Shown: piece by piece, positions 49,393-61,000 of the stretch | How positions within the stretch are numbered: the stretch's first letter is position 1 | Layout of the letters: the number at the start of each line of letters is the position of its first letter | Assembly: GCF_965638725.1 (NCBI RefSeq) | Contig: NC_134949.1 | Coordinates: 9,856,951 to 9,920,950, forward strand | Direction: 5' to 3' | Length of the DNA stretch: 64,000 nucleotides | DNA from: Aptenodytes patagonicus | Taxonomy: Eukaryota > Chordata > Aves > Sphenisciformes > Spheniscidae | Notes under the pieces: model-generated | What the model was told of the DNA's origin: nothing | Databases searched by the model: none | What the model saw: the letters and a program-made list of their open reading frames with translations, nothing else | Translations under genes and position numbers: made by a program

Positions 49393-52300
49393 GCACGCAC
49401 GGAAAAATCTCCCTTCTCCCGCTCCTCCCTTCCCCCTTCTCCGTCTCCTCGCGGTGGGGCGGGGGGCGAGTCGCAATACGGTCCGGGCCCGCTGCATCGC
49501 GAGCAGGCGATGCATTTTGCTGGCTGAGGGAGGGAAGGGGGCGGCTGCACGAGTGCGGACGCTAGGATGGAGCCTGCACTCTCCAGCTTTCCCCGCTCCG
49601 GTGGCTTCTGATAATAACGACGGTCCTCGGTTCCAGTGGGCTGTGGCCTCTCCCCTTCCCTCCCTTCGCACCGATCCGGAGCACGGGTAGTTTCAGGGTC
49701 TAGGGAAGGGAGAGAGCTGCAGACAACGTTTCGGTTTTCTCTGTGTGTGTGTGTGCGCGCTTTACGGGGCTGGAGTGCCCCACAGCTCAGACAGTAGCCT
49801 GGGGAGCTCTCCCTAGGGCTGATGGGCTCTGTAAGCTTCTCTTTCTGGAGAAAGAGATTCTTGTTCAATCTTTCAAAGCTTTTGGGCATAATGCATTTGC
49901 TAGCTATTACTCTGCCAGTTCTTAATCTCGACAACTATCATTTAGTTTCATTAAATAGTCATGGATCGAGGAGGTTTGTTTCAGTCTATTTTTTCCCCCT
50001 TATTTTTCTTCTCTTTTTTTTTTTCCTTTCCTTTTTTGTTGAAAGGGGAAAGCGGCGAAATAATAGATTAGATTGATTGCCGCGGGATTCACTATTCTGG
50101 ACGGTGATGGCTTTACCTCGCTGTGCATCTGCGAAGGCCAGGGTAATTTCCTTCCCCTTTCTTTCCCTGCCCCTTCGTGAATTCACTGCCCGACGTGCAA
50201 CAAGCCCGTTCCCCCGCCCCGGCCCGGGGCCGGTTCTCTCCGCGGCGCCGGCGCCGGCCTTCCCCGCCCGCCGCCCGCCCGCCGCCGCCCGTGCCCCTGT
50301 CCGCGGTCCTGAACTCGCCGGCGTCCCCCGCCCGTCATCCAGGGCCGGCGTCTCTTGCTCTCCGTCTCCGGGGCTGGGTGTGTTGTTTGTCTTGAAGGAG
50401 GGTGCTGAAAGGAGCCTCCTCGACTGACTGTTCAACACGGTTCATGTGTATTGACCTCACCCTAGATAAAAGCATATTGATTTTATATAATATCAGGTTT
50501 ATATAAGTGAATTCCAGAAGAAGAGAAGCAAGGAGGGTGGGACCAAATTCATCCTTGGGCAAACTACTGAAGTCATTGGGATTATACCTGAGATGATGGT
50601 CTCCATTTTTTTAAAACTGGAAATCAAATCTTCCTGGTTTATGTCTTGCATAATTATTAAAAAGGTATTAACACTGTATGTAAAATACAATTTTCCATTC
50701 AGTTCAGGGCTCTACCCGACTTCTATAGATGTTAATGGGAAAAAAAAAAATCTAAAAAAACCCCCCTATTGGTTAGTTCTGTGAAACTAAGCTCAGCATT
50801 CCCTTTTGTATAACAGTCTATGAGCAAAGACACAAAGACTTTAGAAGTTTATTGTTTCATGCTGATGTTCCAGTAAAAAGTAAGATAAACGTCCTTGGAA
50901 GATTTTTAGAATAGGCTAAACTCATTGCAATGTGAATATTTCTGCACTTATAAATGGCTGCTTTCCTACAAACGTATTTATGATATCAGAAACTACTTTG
51001 ATCTTGTTAGTGTACCATACTTTCACTCTCCATTTAAAGTAAAGGCACACTATTTGTGAATTACAGCCTTTTAACTTTTAGTCAAAGCTGACATTTTAAC
51101 ATTCAGTGCAATAACCTATCAACTAGCTTCCCTTGTGGGGTTGTAGCAGTTCCCATCATAGCATCTTTGTGCCTGTCACACTGTAATGAGGTTACTACTT
51201 GTCTCTGCTCTTGTTTTGTGGCTTTACTTGCTCCTCTTGCACACCTTTTTTTGCTATTGAGAATGCTATTGCTACGAAGAATGATGGGAATAATTATTAA
51301 GAACCTGATCCAAACCCTTGGAGCAAGACTCTCCTAAGGACTAAGGATCAGCCTCTTCCAGACTTCAACTTAAGTAAAGAACTAGCCTGCTGAGACTCAG
51401 ATTCCTTAGCTTCAAGCTTTTTTTTAGTCTGTGTGGCCAAAAGAAACCAGATGTGGAAAATACCTCTTAACTGGATGCTCTACAACTGTTGTTCCCAACA
51501 GCTTTTTTTTCTGGTGTGGTTGTGCCAGTCCAAATGTTAAGTAACTGAAATAGTGATCAAAAGAGGAATTCTGGCTTCCAGTGTATATAGCCTTGCACTA
51601 TGACAGTGTCCCTATTGCATTGTCTGTTAGGTTTTTTTCATGTTGTTAACTGGATTTTTCATCTGTGATTTCCGTTATAACATTAGCTGTTCTCTAGTCT
51701 TACCTGAGAGACTAATAATTATTTCCTATTCTGAATGCTTTCATTCCCCTTCCAAAGTAACCCAAGTCTTGAAGTGTACAAATTCTTCATGATTGATGAT
51801 ATCCTGAAGTAACAATTTTTGCAACTACAGACTTTTTAATAGTAAGTGATGTATGTACCAGGACACATAGTTGCACCTTCACCTCCGTAAAATACATGCT
51901 GTAGCTTCTAGGACTTCTGTAGGCTTTGAGCTCTTAAGTCTTCAAAAATGCGATAGCTAAATAAACGCGATTAATATTTACTGTGCATTTTAATATAAGC
52001 ATTTAGATCTAGAGCACCTAAAGTGAACTGCCTAAATCAAATGTACATTTTAAATTTTTTTTTTTCTTTGAATGTTTTATTCTCTAGGTTCCAGTCAGAG
52101 TTTGGGATGCTTAGCACCTATGGGAATCATTCTATCCTATTCGAATTGCCTGTCTTTAGAAAACTCATGGTTAGGAAGTTTAGCTGAAACATACACAGTC
52201 AATTTGTAAGCAAGTTCCAGTTGTTCTAGCTTCATTGAATTGCTCTGTAACTGTGTCAGTGTCCACTTGCTGAGGAATTTTTCCACATCATCGGAAAGCA

Positions 52301-55300
52301 TCAGATGACCAAACTGAATATATGAACCATCTAATGCAGCTGGTTTTTTGGTTTTGTTGTTTTTTTTTTTTTTCCCCAGTTCATTAAGTTGTTCACAATA
52401 GACATTAACAGAAAAAAAAAATTGCTGCATTTTGAGAGGAAATGCTAAGAAGTCTTGCTGAGTGTCACACTTCTAAAGCATGTTTATGGTGTATTTTCCA
52501 GAAGAAACAGGTATTTTTGTTAATGCCATCACTCTATTGACTTTAAAAAAAAAAAAAAGTTAGCCACCAGGGGTATGCATAAGTTTATACATATCTCATC
52601 TGTAGATATGGAAAGATCTAACTATCTTGGAGTTGTGTAGTTATTGTGCTTCTCTCTCAAACTATTTATAGTGATGGATGGGAAAAAGACATACCTTTTT
52701 AAATAGGTTTTTATAGTTATGGCATTCAAGAACTAGACCAATAGTCTTTTTGTTAAATCTCCTCTTGACTTCAAAGTAAGCTTTGAATTGGCTGCAATAT
52801 TCACGTAAATGAATAATGATGAGCTCTGTGAATCAAGGCCAAAGTGAGGAGAAACATAGCAGCAGAAAGAAAAGAATTAGGTGAGGGAGGATACGTGGTT
52901 TTGCTTGTTGAGTCTGGATTGAAGACTTTAAGATTTTTTTTTTTTTTTGAGGATTTCTGATTCTCCAGATTAATTAAAATTGTTCAATGTCAGTCTGTAG
53001 CTGGTTGTAAAATAGTTCTAGAAAAGAAGACTTCAACTTCCAGCTACCTAAAACTAAATGGAGCAAGTCCTGGCTTTTGACAGAGGTAATATTTCTCAAG
53101 AATCTTGTCTTTTTCTTCCATTAGTTAACCATGCTCTGTTTCCATTGCTTAGAAATATTGTTATGTATAAAGGCAAGACAAGTTTGGTCTTCAGAATACA
53201 CCAGCAGCCTTGCAGAATCACCTGGATTTTTTATTTCCTAGATTCATGGGGTTTTAATCTCATTTCAAGTCCTGACATCTGATCAAGTGGAAATTTATGG
53301 AGCACATTATTTTGATAAAAATGAAAGCTGGAGGAGAACTCTCTTCCAATAGGGATCCACAGTTACTTCTTGTTAATGTCCAAGTTCAATTTCTAAAAAC
53401 AGTTTTAGGTTTTTTGTTTTTTGTTTTTTTTTTTTCTTCCACCTTCACACAGTAAGGTTTCGGCATGGTACCCTGTTTTCTGACTTGAGTTTTAATAGTG
53501 CCATTGATTCTTTTCTTTCTTTCCCTTGTCACTCTTAGCATTGTTGAATGAAGCCTTCCAACTTTTGAACACTTGCAATCATGAATGCTGGAAGTGGACC
53601 AGACTGCCACTAATAGACTAGGTGAAATGATTTCACTTAGTAAGCAGTACCTCTTCAGACAAACCTAAACTGCTTATCTAAATAGCAAGAAACAGAACTG
53701 CAGGTAGACCTACCTCATTGCTAAATAGAGTATAAAATTGTTCTCTTAACAAGCAGTAATGCCAAATATTTGAAGGAATTAGATTATCATTGGGCTTTTC
53801 TGAATTATCCTTGTTACGAATAATGAGTTAATCAATGTTCACTGATGCCAGTGGAAACACACCTACTCACTTCAGTGGGTTCCGCATTAAGGTTGTAAGC
53901 TTCCAGGTATTACGGCCAATAATTTTATGAGAATGGGGAAGGGTAAATGGAATTATGGAAGGCTGGAAATAGTTTGTCCTTAACAAGCATTTCATGTGTA
54001 AATTTTTAATTTACAAAAACATCAGATACAAGATTGTGAGCAAATCACATGTTGCGAGAATTACAAGCACAGAAATGGCTGCCACTTAGCTTTGTCCTTT
54101 CATATTGGCATTGCTAGGTATGTAATGAAAACTCTAAATATGAATCAGAAATAATACTAAACCCATGGTAACATTAACAGTGTAGAATATATTTTTCAAT
54201 ATGTCTACTATATCTGATTCTGCAGACTTCTGATAAAACTCTTAAACAGAATTGTGCCTTTTTTTTTTTTTTTTTTAGTTAAGGAATACAGTTAAATGTA
54301 ATGACTGATTATTTATTTTGCTCATGAATGCCCATGACGAAATGTCACATCTGGAAAAACGAAATCACAGTTAACTGGATTTCTCAGAGTGAAAACTGAA
54401 AATTTTATATTTGCAACACTGTTGTGGCACTGAAGAGAACACCACATCTTCCAGCAAAAGCACCGTGATAGCACTGAATAGAATATTTTACTACATCCTT
54501 TAGCAATAGCATTGAATACAGTATTATTTCCTCCAGCTGCAGCTGAGTATAGCAACAAGTAGAATACTATGCCACATATGAAGACATGATCTTGATTTTG
54601 GTTCCTACATTCTTAGTTTTATTTTCTCCTATATGAAAACACAGCAAAATGTTATTGTTAGAGAACTGGGAAAAATCCCTACGTAATGAGAGATTTTCTT
54701 TTTACTGCTGGGCAGTGTGAATTGTTGAGATGGTGCTGGGAGGAAGCTCTATAGTAGTTCTATATAAAAAGAAAAAAAAAAAGCTTCAGGACTAACTCTG
54801 TGAACGGGCATCTGTTTTATCTGATTGAAAATTCTTCTGATTTGTGAGTGGACGGGTGGAAAAGTAAATACTTCAAAGAGAAGCATATACTTCTTAACAT
54901 ACCTGGCTTTTAGCAGTTTAAGTCCCTGCTGCATATTGAATTGTAAATACATCCAAATTTTGTACAAGTAGCCAAAACACAAGTACATAAACATTTTGTA
55001 TTGTGCAGTATTTTTCTTGGGCGGCTGTGCTTTGATCTGCTAATTTTCTGATACCTCTGTTTCTTTTAGTCTTCTCTGTCTCCCCATGTTTGTATCCCAA
55101 AGGATAGAGTGGAGAGTTAGTCATTTGGATTTAGGTAAAATAGGAAGTTGTAGCTTTGAGTTCTTCAGGTTTCTGAAGAGAAAATTATCTGGTTAAACAT
55201 TGTTTTATTATTTAGAAAATAATCTAATACGACAACAGTCTATGACTGAATACTTGTATAAGCCTTTATAGAATAATAATTTTTATTTAAATACTTTTTA

Positions 55301-55457
55301 CATGCACCTTATGTTATAAGCCTTGGTCTTGCAAACACTTAAGCACCTGAGAAACTTCATAGTGTTACCAGAGCACTTCCAGGGTCAGATACATCTGATT
55401 TTCTCATTTTTCTAGTACTCTGCATTATTTTAATTTTACTACATTTTCTGTCTGCAG
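49393..55457 (+). other. PCLO: PCLO intron 1, about 6.1 kb, GC-AG type
   Basis: It begins GCACGC after CAAAG and ends with the pyrimidine tract 'ttttctgtctgcag' before exon 2. It holds a GT run near 49741-49756, a CpG-rich patch near 50.2 kb and several A and T runs. No transposon or other gene is recognised in it; the open frames on either strand (for example 52137-52430, minus) are featureless. Confidence 0.8.
50195..50345. promoter_or_regulatory. CpG-rich patch in PCLO intron 1
   Basis: About 150 bases of GC-rich DNA with many CpG and CCGCCC/GCCGCC motifs (for example gcggcgccggcgccggcc), about 0.8 kb downstream of exon 1 and separated from the main island by less GC-rich sequence. It could be a shoulder of the promoter island, an enhancer or an alternative first-exon promoter. 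Only composition supports it. Confidence 0.45.
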
Positions 55458-56712
55458 ACATCCTGAGCTCGACACAAGCCACCATCCCAGGCAACCAGGT
55501 AAGCCTCCAGATCCGGGACCACCAAGTTTAAGTAAAAGCAGAACAGTAGATGTGCTGAAGACAGAACAACGGGCGCCTGGACGGAGCCCTTCTTCTATTA
55601 GTCTAAGGGAATCAAAATCCAGGACTGACTTTAAAGAAGATCAGAAGCCAAGTATGATGCCCAGTTTTCTCTCAGAAGCCAATCCATTGAGTGCAGTCAC
55701 TTCAGTTGTGAACAAATTAAATCCTTTTGATTTGATATCGGATTCAGATGCAACCCATGAAGAAGCCGGTAGGAAACAAAAAATTACCCAGAAAGAGCAA
55801 AGGAAACCTGAGGAGCAGAGGGGTCTTGCAAAACATCCAGCTCAACAACAGTCTCCAAAGCCAGCTGTTCAACAACAAGGACCTGTCAGACCTACCCCCC
55901 AGCAAACTGAGTCTTCCAAACCAGTGCCTCAGCAGCAGCAGCCTGGGGAACCAAAACAAGTTCAGAAACCAGGCCCTGGTCACCCAGCAGACTCTAAGCT
56001 AGAACAAGCGAAACAACCACCCCAGCTGCGAGGACCACAAAAATCTCAGCCCCAACAGTCAGAACCAACAAAGCCTGTTCAACAACAAACTTCTGCAAAA
56101 CCTTCATCAGGCCCAACAAAACCATCACCACAGCAACCAGACAATGCTAGAACGTCATCCCAAGCACCACCTCCCACGAAACCGTCATCACAGCAGCCAG
56201 GGCCTGTAAAACAACCATCTCAACAGCCGGCACGGCAAGGAGGTCCTGTAAAGCCATCTTCCCAGCAAGCAGGGCCTCCAAAACAGCCTTCTCAGCAACC
56301 TGGACCTGAAAAGCCATCTGCTCAGCAAACAGGACCTGCAAAACAACCATCGCAGCCTGGACCTGGGAAACCACCTCCGCAGCAAACAGCGCTTGTAAAA
56401 CAAGTGCCACCACAGGCAGGGCCTACAAAACCATCTTCTCAGACTGCAGGGGCCACAAAGCCCCCAGCTCAACAGCCAGGACTTACAAAACCACCAGGCC
56501 AGCACCCAGGGCCTGAAAAACCCTCGCAGCAAAAGCAAGCTGGTGCAACCCAACCCACCGAGTCCGCCCCAAAGAAAACCTTCTGTCCTCTTTGCACAAC
56601 CACTGAACTGCTGCTGCATGCTCCAGAAAAGGCCAATTACAACACGTGCACACAGTGTCATACCGTAGTCTGCAGCCTGTGTGGATTTAATCCTAATCCT
56701 CATATAACAGAG
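55458..56712 (+). CDS. PCLO: PCLO coding exon 2, residues 81-499
   Basis: Large second coding exon of piccolo. Acceptor 'tctgcag' before 55458, donor GAG/gtgagt after 56712; it ends in phase 0. Residues 82-146 include '[20 protein letters not shown]' and '[13 protein letters not shown]'. Residues 147-178 hold the conserved '[15 protein letters not shown]' and '[13 protein letters not shown]' text. Residues about 213-444 are a Pro/Gln-rich array of 9-10 residue units (the Q domain, reported to bind the actin-binding protein Abp1 in rodents). Residues 456-499 start zinc finger 1 ([13 protein letters not shown]), with Cys457, 460, 478, 481, 486 and 489; the last cysteine pair must lie in exon 3, beyond this window. 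The piccolo zinc fingers are reported to bind the prenylated Rab acceptor PRA1. No stop or frameshift. Bassoon is the only close alternative, and the Q repeats and exon text favour piccolo. Confidence 0.95.
55852..56547 (+). repeat. PCLO: coding Pro/Gln decapeptide array in PCLO exon 2
   Basis: About twenty imperfect units of the form (T/A/V/E)K(P/Q)xxQQxGP, such as [20 protein letters not shown] and [10 protein letters not shown]. The first units are diverged and glutamine-rich, the later ones regular. The array keeps one frame and varies by whole units, as expected under selection for the reading frame. Confidence 0.88.
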
Positions 56713-57763
56713 GTGAGTAGTTTCTAAACTGATGTTTGCTACCAGAGCACAAAATTAAGTTTACCTTCGTTATGCTGAAACATCAGATGTGTTACAGTGT
56801 ATCATCATGATCACTTAAGGCCTTAACAAGTTCCGTGAAAAAAAATCATGCTATTTGGGAAAACTGCTTATGAGTAAAAGGGGGTGAAATTGGGGGAAAA
56901 AAGAAGGTAATGGTTCTCTGTTTGTACAGCGTTTAGAAGTGTGTTCTCATTTCCTCATATAAAAAGAGGAGAAAACCCAATGTGGCGCTCTTGCCATTTT
57001 CCTTGAGTTTAAGCACTCACTGTCTACATTTATAATCTGACTACAACAGCCGTGCTAATATGTTTATAAATAAGTAAAATTTGCTGCTATAAGAACTAAC
57101 TAAGCAAAAAAATATGAAAATGACTCTTCATAGCCCTAGTGTGTGTTTTAGAAAAGGACGTGGGGTGGATTTGCTTTGTAACTGTGTGAGTGTTCATTAG
57201 CTGAAAGCCTGAGTCATGAGTTTTGACTTGGTGATACTCCGGTTATTTCATTCTTGTGGGACGTTAAGAAAGAGATCTCTGTGGACTATTTGTAACCTCG
57301 ATCACCATTCTTGCTGTAATTATATAACATAGAAATGGCATAGAAAGTAATATTAGGACTTCAAATGAACTTATTTTAACCTGATGTTTGCAGTAACTTG
57401 ATTTATGTGCTTATACATATCCTTTACTTGCTCTGCATGGGAATAAGACTTCATATGAATGTCTGATCTTTTCTTATTGCTTGAACAACTTCTCATACAT
57501 CCTGATATACTAATTTTAAATTTGCCATGTAGTTTGGGTTTGTTTTCAGTACCAACACTTTTATCAATTTATAGAAAGTCAAGCACAGCAGACCTGGCAC
57601 TGAAGACTAACTAGTGATAAATAGCCGGAAGGGGTATTTAGGAAGCTTATTTTTTGCCTTGTTTTGGTATTAGTTTAGCTGATCAGAGATACTGACAGGA
57701 AGAAGTACAGACTACTACTATATTTTGAATCTGACAAATAATATCCCTAGGTTTAAAATTGAA

Positions 57764-57935
57764 TCAAAGAATTTCTGAGGCTGGAAGGATCCTCTGGAGA
57801 TCATGTAGTCTAGCCCTCTGCTCCAAGCAGGGTCACCTAAAGCAGGTTGCTCATAGCCAGTTTTGAATATCTCCAAGGGTGGAGACTTCACAGCCTCTCT
57901 GGGCAACCTGTTTGCTCAGTACCACAATGATTTAA
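57764..57935 (-). mobile_element. CR1 LINE 3' fragment in PCLO intron 2 (copy K)
   Basis: Minus-strand CR1 3' end: degenerate tail 'gaatcaaagaatttctgaggctggaagg', then 'tcctctggagatcatgtagtc' and the ORF2 C-terminal text 'cttcacagcctctctgggcaacctg'. Old and short. It is antisense to PCLO transcription. Confidence 0.85.
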
Positions 57936-57983
57936 AAACATTGCTAGCAGTTAGATTTCTTTTCGGTGCGCATGTTTATAAGT

Positions 57984-58004
57984 AAAAAAAAAAAAAAAAA
58001 AAAA
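57984..58004. repeat. poly-A tract (21 A)
   Basis: An uninterrupted A run about 50 bases beyond the CR1 fragment. It is not the CR1 tail, which is on the other side and of different sequence. Confidence 0.8.
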
Positions 58005-61000
58005 GTATCCTTTTAGGTGGGTACCTGGTAACAGGCTTTTTGCATTCAGCAAGAATATTATTTATTGATTTGTTGTTAAAATTGCAAATTTAAACCTGAA
58101 AGACTAATCGCAGTAACCATTGGTAGCACATTGCGTTGTTTAGGAGTGTACTCTTGTCTGAATTTAAGGAAATTGAGGATTGAGATGGTTGGCATTAATG
58201 CTTGGACTGGAAAAGGAGTGACTTGAACAACTGTGTGCAGAAATTTCATAGCATCTGCAACTAACCAGGTGCTCAAAGATTATATTATCAGGGCTTATAT
58301 GAGGAAAGGTCATAAAGCATGTCATTCTGGACAGTTTGGGGTAAAAAAAGACATATTTATGTATAACGGACAAGAAATGTGATGCATTGATGTTAAAGTC
58401 AGAGAGGAACTTTTGTAAGAAAACTTTACCTTCAGGTTCTGACAGAATGATTTTAGACAAAAATTTCTGACATTTATTTGTGGGTGCTGAGTTGTTTATT
58501 TCCGTAGTGTGCTCCTGGAGTCTGTTGGAGCTCCAAGTTTGTCTTCCTTTATAAACTTCAGATTTCCCATGGAAATGGTCAACAGCTTTGGTATGTTCAA
58601 ATGAAATGGATTTTGAGAGAGAGAGAGTTTATGTAAGAAGATCTCAAAGTATTTGGAAATTCCATCAATAACTACTAGTTTTTGAAGTGGGTACTCTACA
58701 AGTGTGAAATTCAGGACTTTAAGACAATAAATACAGCTGTATTTAAGACTAACTGATTGCATACATATGTAAAAGCAGATTTGAATTTCATATTACACAT
58801 TGATATAAACACAGGATATGCATTTATTTCATGATGAAATCATTTCAGTAAATGAAGGTATTGGACGTCTAATTTATTCAGCTATTAGTTCCAATCTCCT
58901 GACTCCCACTCAGACTTTTCTCATTTGCTCAGCTTTGCACCACCAGCTGTCTTGCTGAAACTTCATTGTGGGTGTCCTGCTCCAATCTGCAGTGAAGTGC
59001 AATGAAAATCACATCTGACTTTATTACTGAACAGTTGGAGCAAAGTAATAGAACATGCTCTGGCACATACAAAAATCTGACTTACTTCAGCTGCAAAGGT
59101 TCCCATTTGAGTTATTCTCAAACTTTCCTTCTAGTTTCCCTTTCCTTTCAATATTTAGATTATTGACAAAAGTTTCTGATTCCTCCTTTACAATAGTTTA
59201 CACATTTCTTCCTGTCTAGCATGAAAACCATGGTTTGCGTCTTCGCTGTCAGTTTTCTTGATTACGGTGCAAGTTTTTTCTTTTGGCTTCTCTTATTTTA
59301 AGTTCTTGTAGAGTGTTATTGACCAAAAGTCTTTGTCTCTTACCCATGCACTTATATATTTTATATATAAGTATATATATATATACACACCCATGCACTG
59401 ACTATATTTTCACCTCTTATTGTTATACTTTGACTCTTCCTGCTGTTCTTTTTGCCAAGTTTCATGATTCTGTAATCCTGTGTTGTGCCTTTACCATGCC
59501 CTTTAGAGCCGCTGTTTTTAGTTATGTTAAAACACGTTACCGATCAGAAGGCAATAATTTCAAATTGGATGTGGGGAGAGTGAAAGGCATTTATTTAGAA
59601 AACAATTTATATTACTTTTGTTCTCTAACATTTTCCCCTGTACAGCTGCTTGAACTACCTTCTTAAGATAGTCTTCTTACAAGTTTTTTACAGGATAGTC
59701 CAGTGTTCATAACTGAGTGAATTACTTTTCCAATACAGAGCTGTCTAAATTTCTATATTCTATATTTCTAGCTGATTCTGGGAAGAATATAGCAGGCTTT
59801 ACAAACTGGCTCAGGAAGTAGATTGCATGCCTTGTAAAACTATTATAAAAAGTAATAAATTTTTTTTTAAAATTTTTATTCATTCTTTTAATTTAAACCT
59901 CTATTAATATGCAGTAGTACATGCACTCTGTCTGTTTTAACTCACTAGAGAGAACTGTGTAACTAAGAGCCGAAAGTGATACCTGTATTGCCACAAGGTC
60001 AGACCCCTTGAACTATTTCTCTGAACCATCTGACATTGCGTTCCCCTTGGGGAAAAGGGATAGTTGGTATCTTCGTTTTGTACAGCAATCTAGAGAGAAA
60101 ACACACCATACATAATGTGTTCGGTAACATATGTCTCTCTAATCTGTCTAGGTATTCACACTCCACTCATCACCATGGCACATGACTGCCTAGCAACAGT
60201 TGCATGAAGTAATGGAAAAAAATTATATAAACAGGTTTGATGACTGGTACTCTATTCCATTTTCCTTTCACACACATCAGAACCTTGTAGCAGGTGTGTA
60301 TTTATTCTATTACATGGTGATTTATTTTTTTTAAATTTTGTTTTGCCAAAACCACTCCCATGAGCCATTAGCAACAGAAACCAGCACTTCCCAAAAAAGA
60401 TTCAGCCCTTTAGAACGTTTGAATAGGAGTAGGCTTTCTGAAAATGAGCAAAGACATCTGGGGGACTATCCATTTTGTTCAACACATGTATAGTTTTTGA
60501 TAAAGCTAGGCAAAAAGCATGAACTATTATAGTTAAATCTAAATGACCAGTGCATATGCTCAATAGCTGGAGTAAATTTTCATCCCTGTGAACTAGTTAT
60601 TGGAAGACACATACAACACGGACTCAGCAAGAATTCAAAGTGTAATAATATATCATTACATTCTTTATGATGGACATTTGTAAAGTTGATGATCAAGTGG
60701 CGTGTTAAAGCTGTTACTATTGGAAACTTGGTTGTATGTGAGCTCTGCTCCATGAGCCTACCCTTGGTGAGTATGTGTGCATATATGAATGCCTGTCTTC
60801 TAGGTAGTTTTTAGGAGGGATTCTTTTTCATGCATTTTATCTACGTTAGTCTGTATTTCATCCACTGTTTCAGTATGCTTTTGAGAGACCATTTAAAATT
60901 AGTCTTGGAGCCAGATACAATTTTTTACTTAGATACTTGCTGAAAATTGCACATTCAGATAATGTGAAGCTGTGTATATTGATGTAGGATTTGTTTACTT

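Noticed and set aside
48586..49671. 361-codon open frame on the minus strand across the PCLO promoter and exon 1
   Set aside because: Low-complexity Arg/Pro/Ala translation of CpG-island DNA, antisense to a real exon; stop codons are rare there because of GC content.
56188..56703. 171-codon minus-strand frame over PCLO exon 2
   Set aside because: Antisense shadow of the Pro/Gln repeat; its own periodicity follows from the repeat on the + strand.
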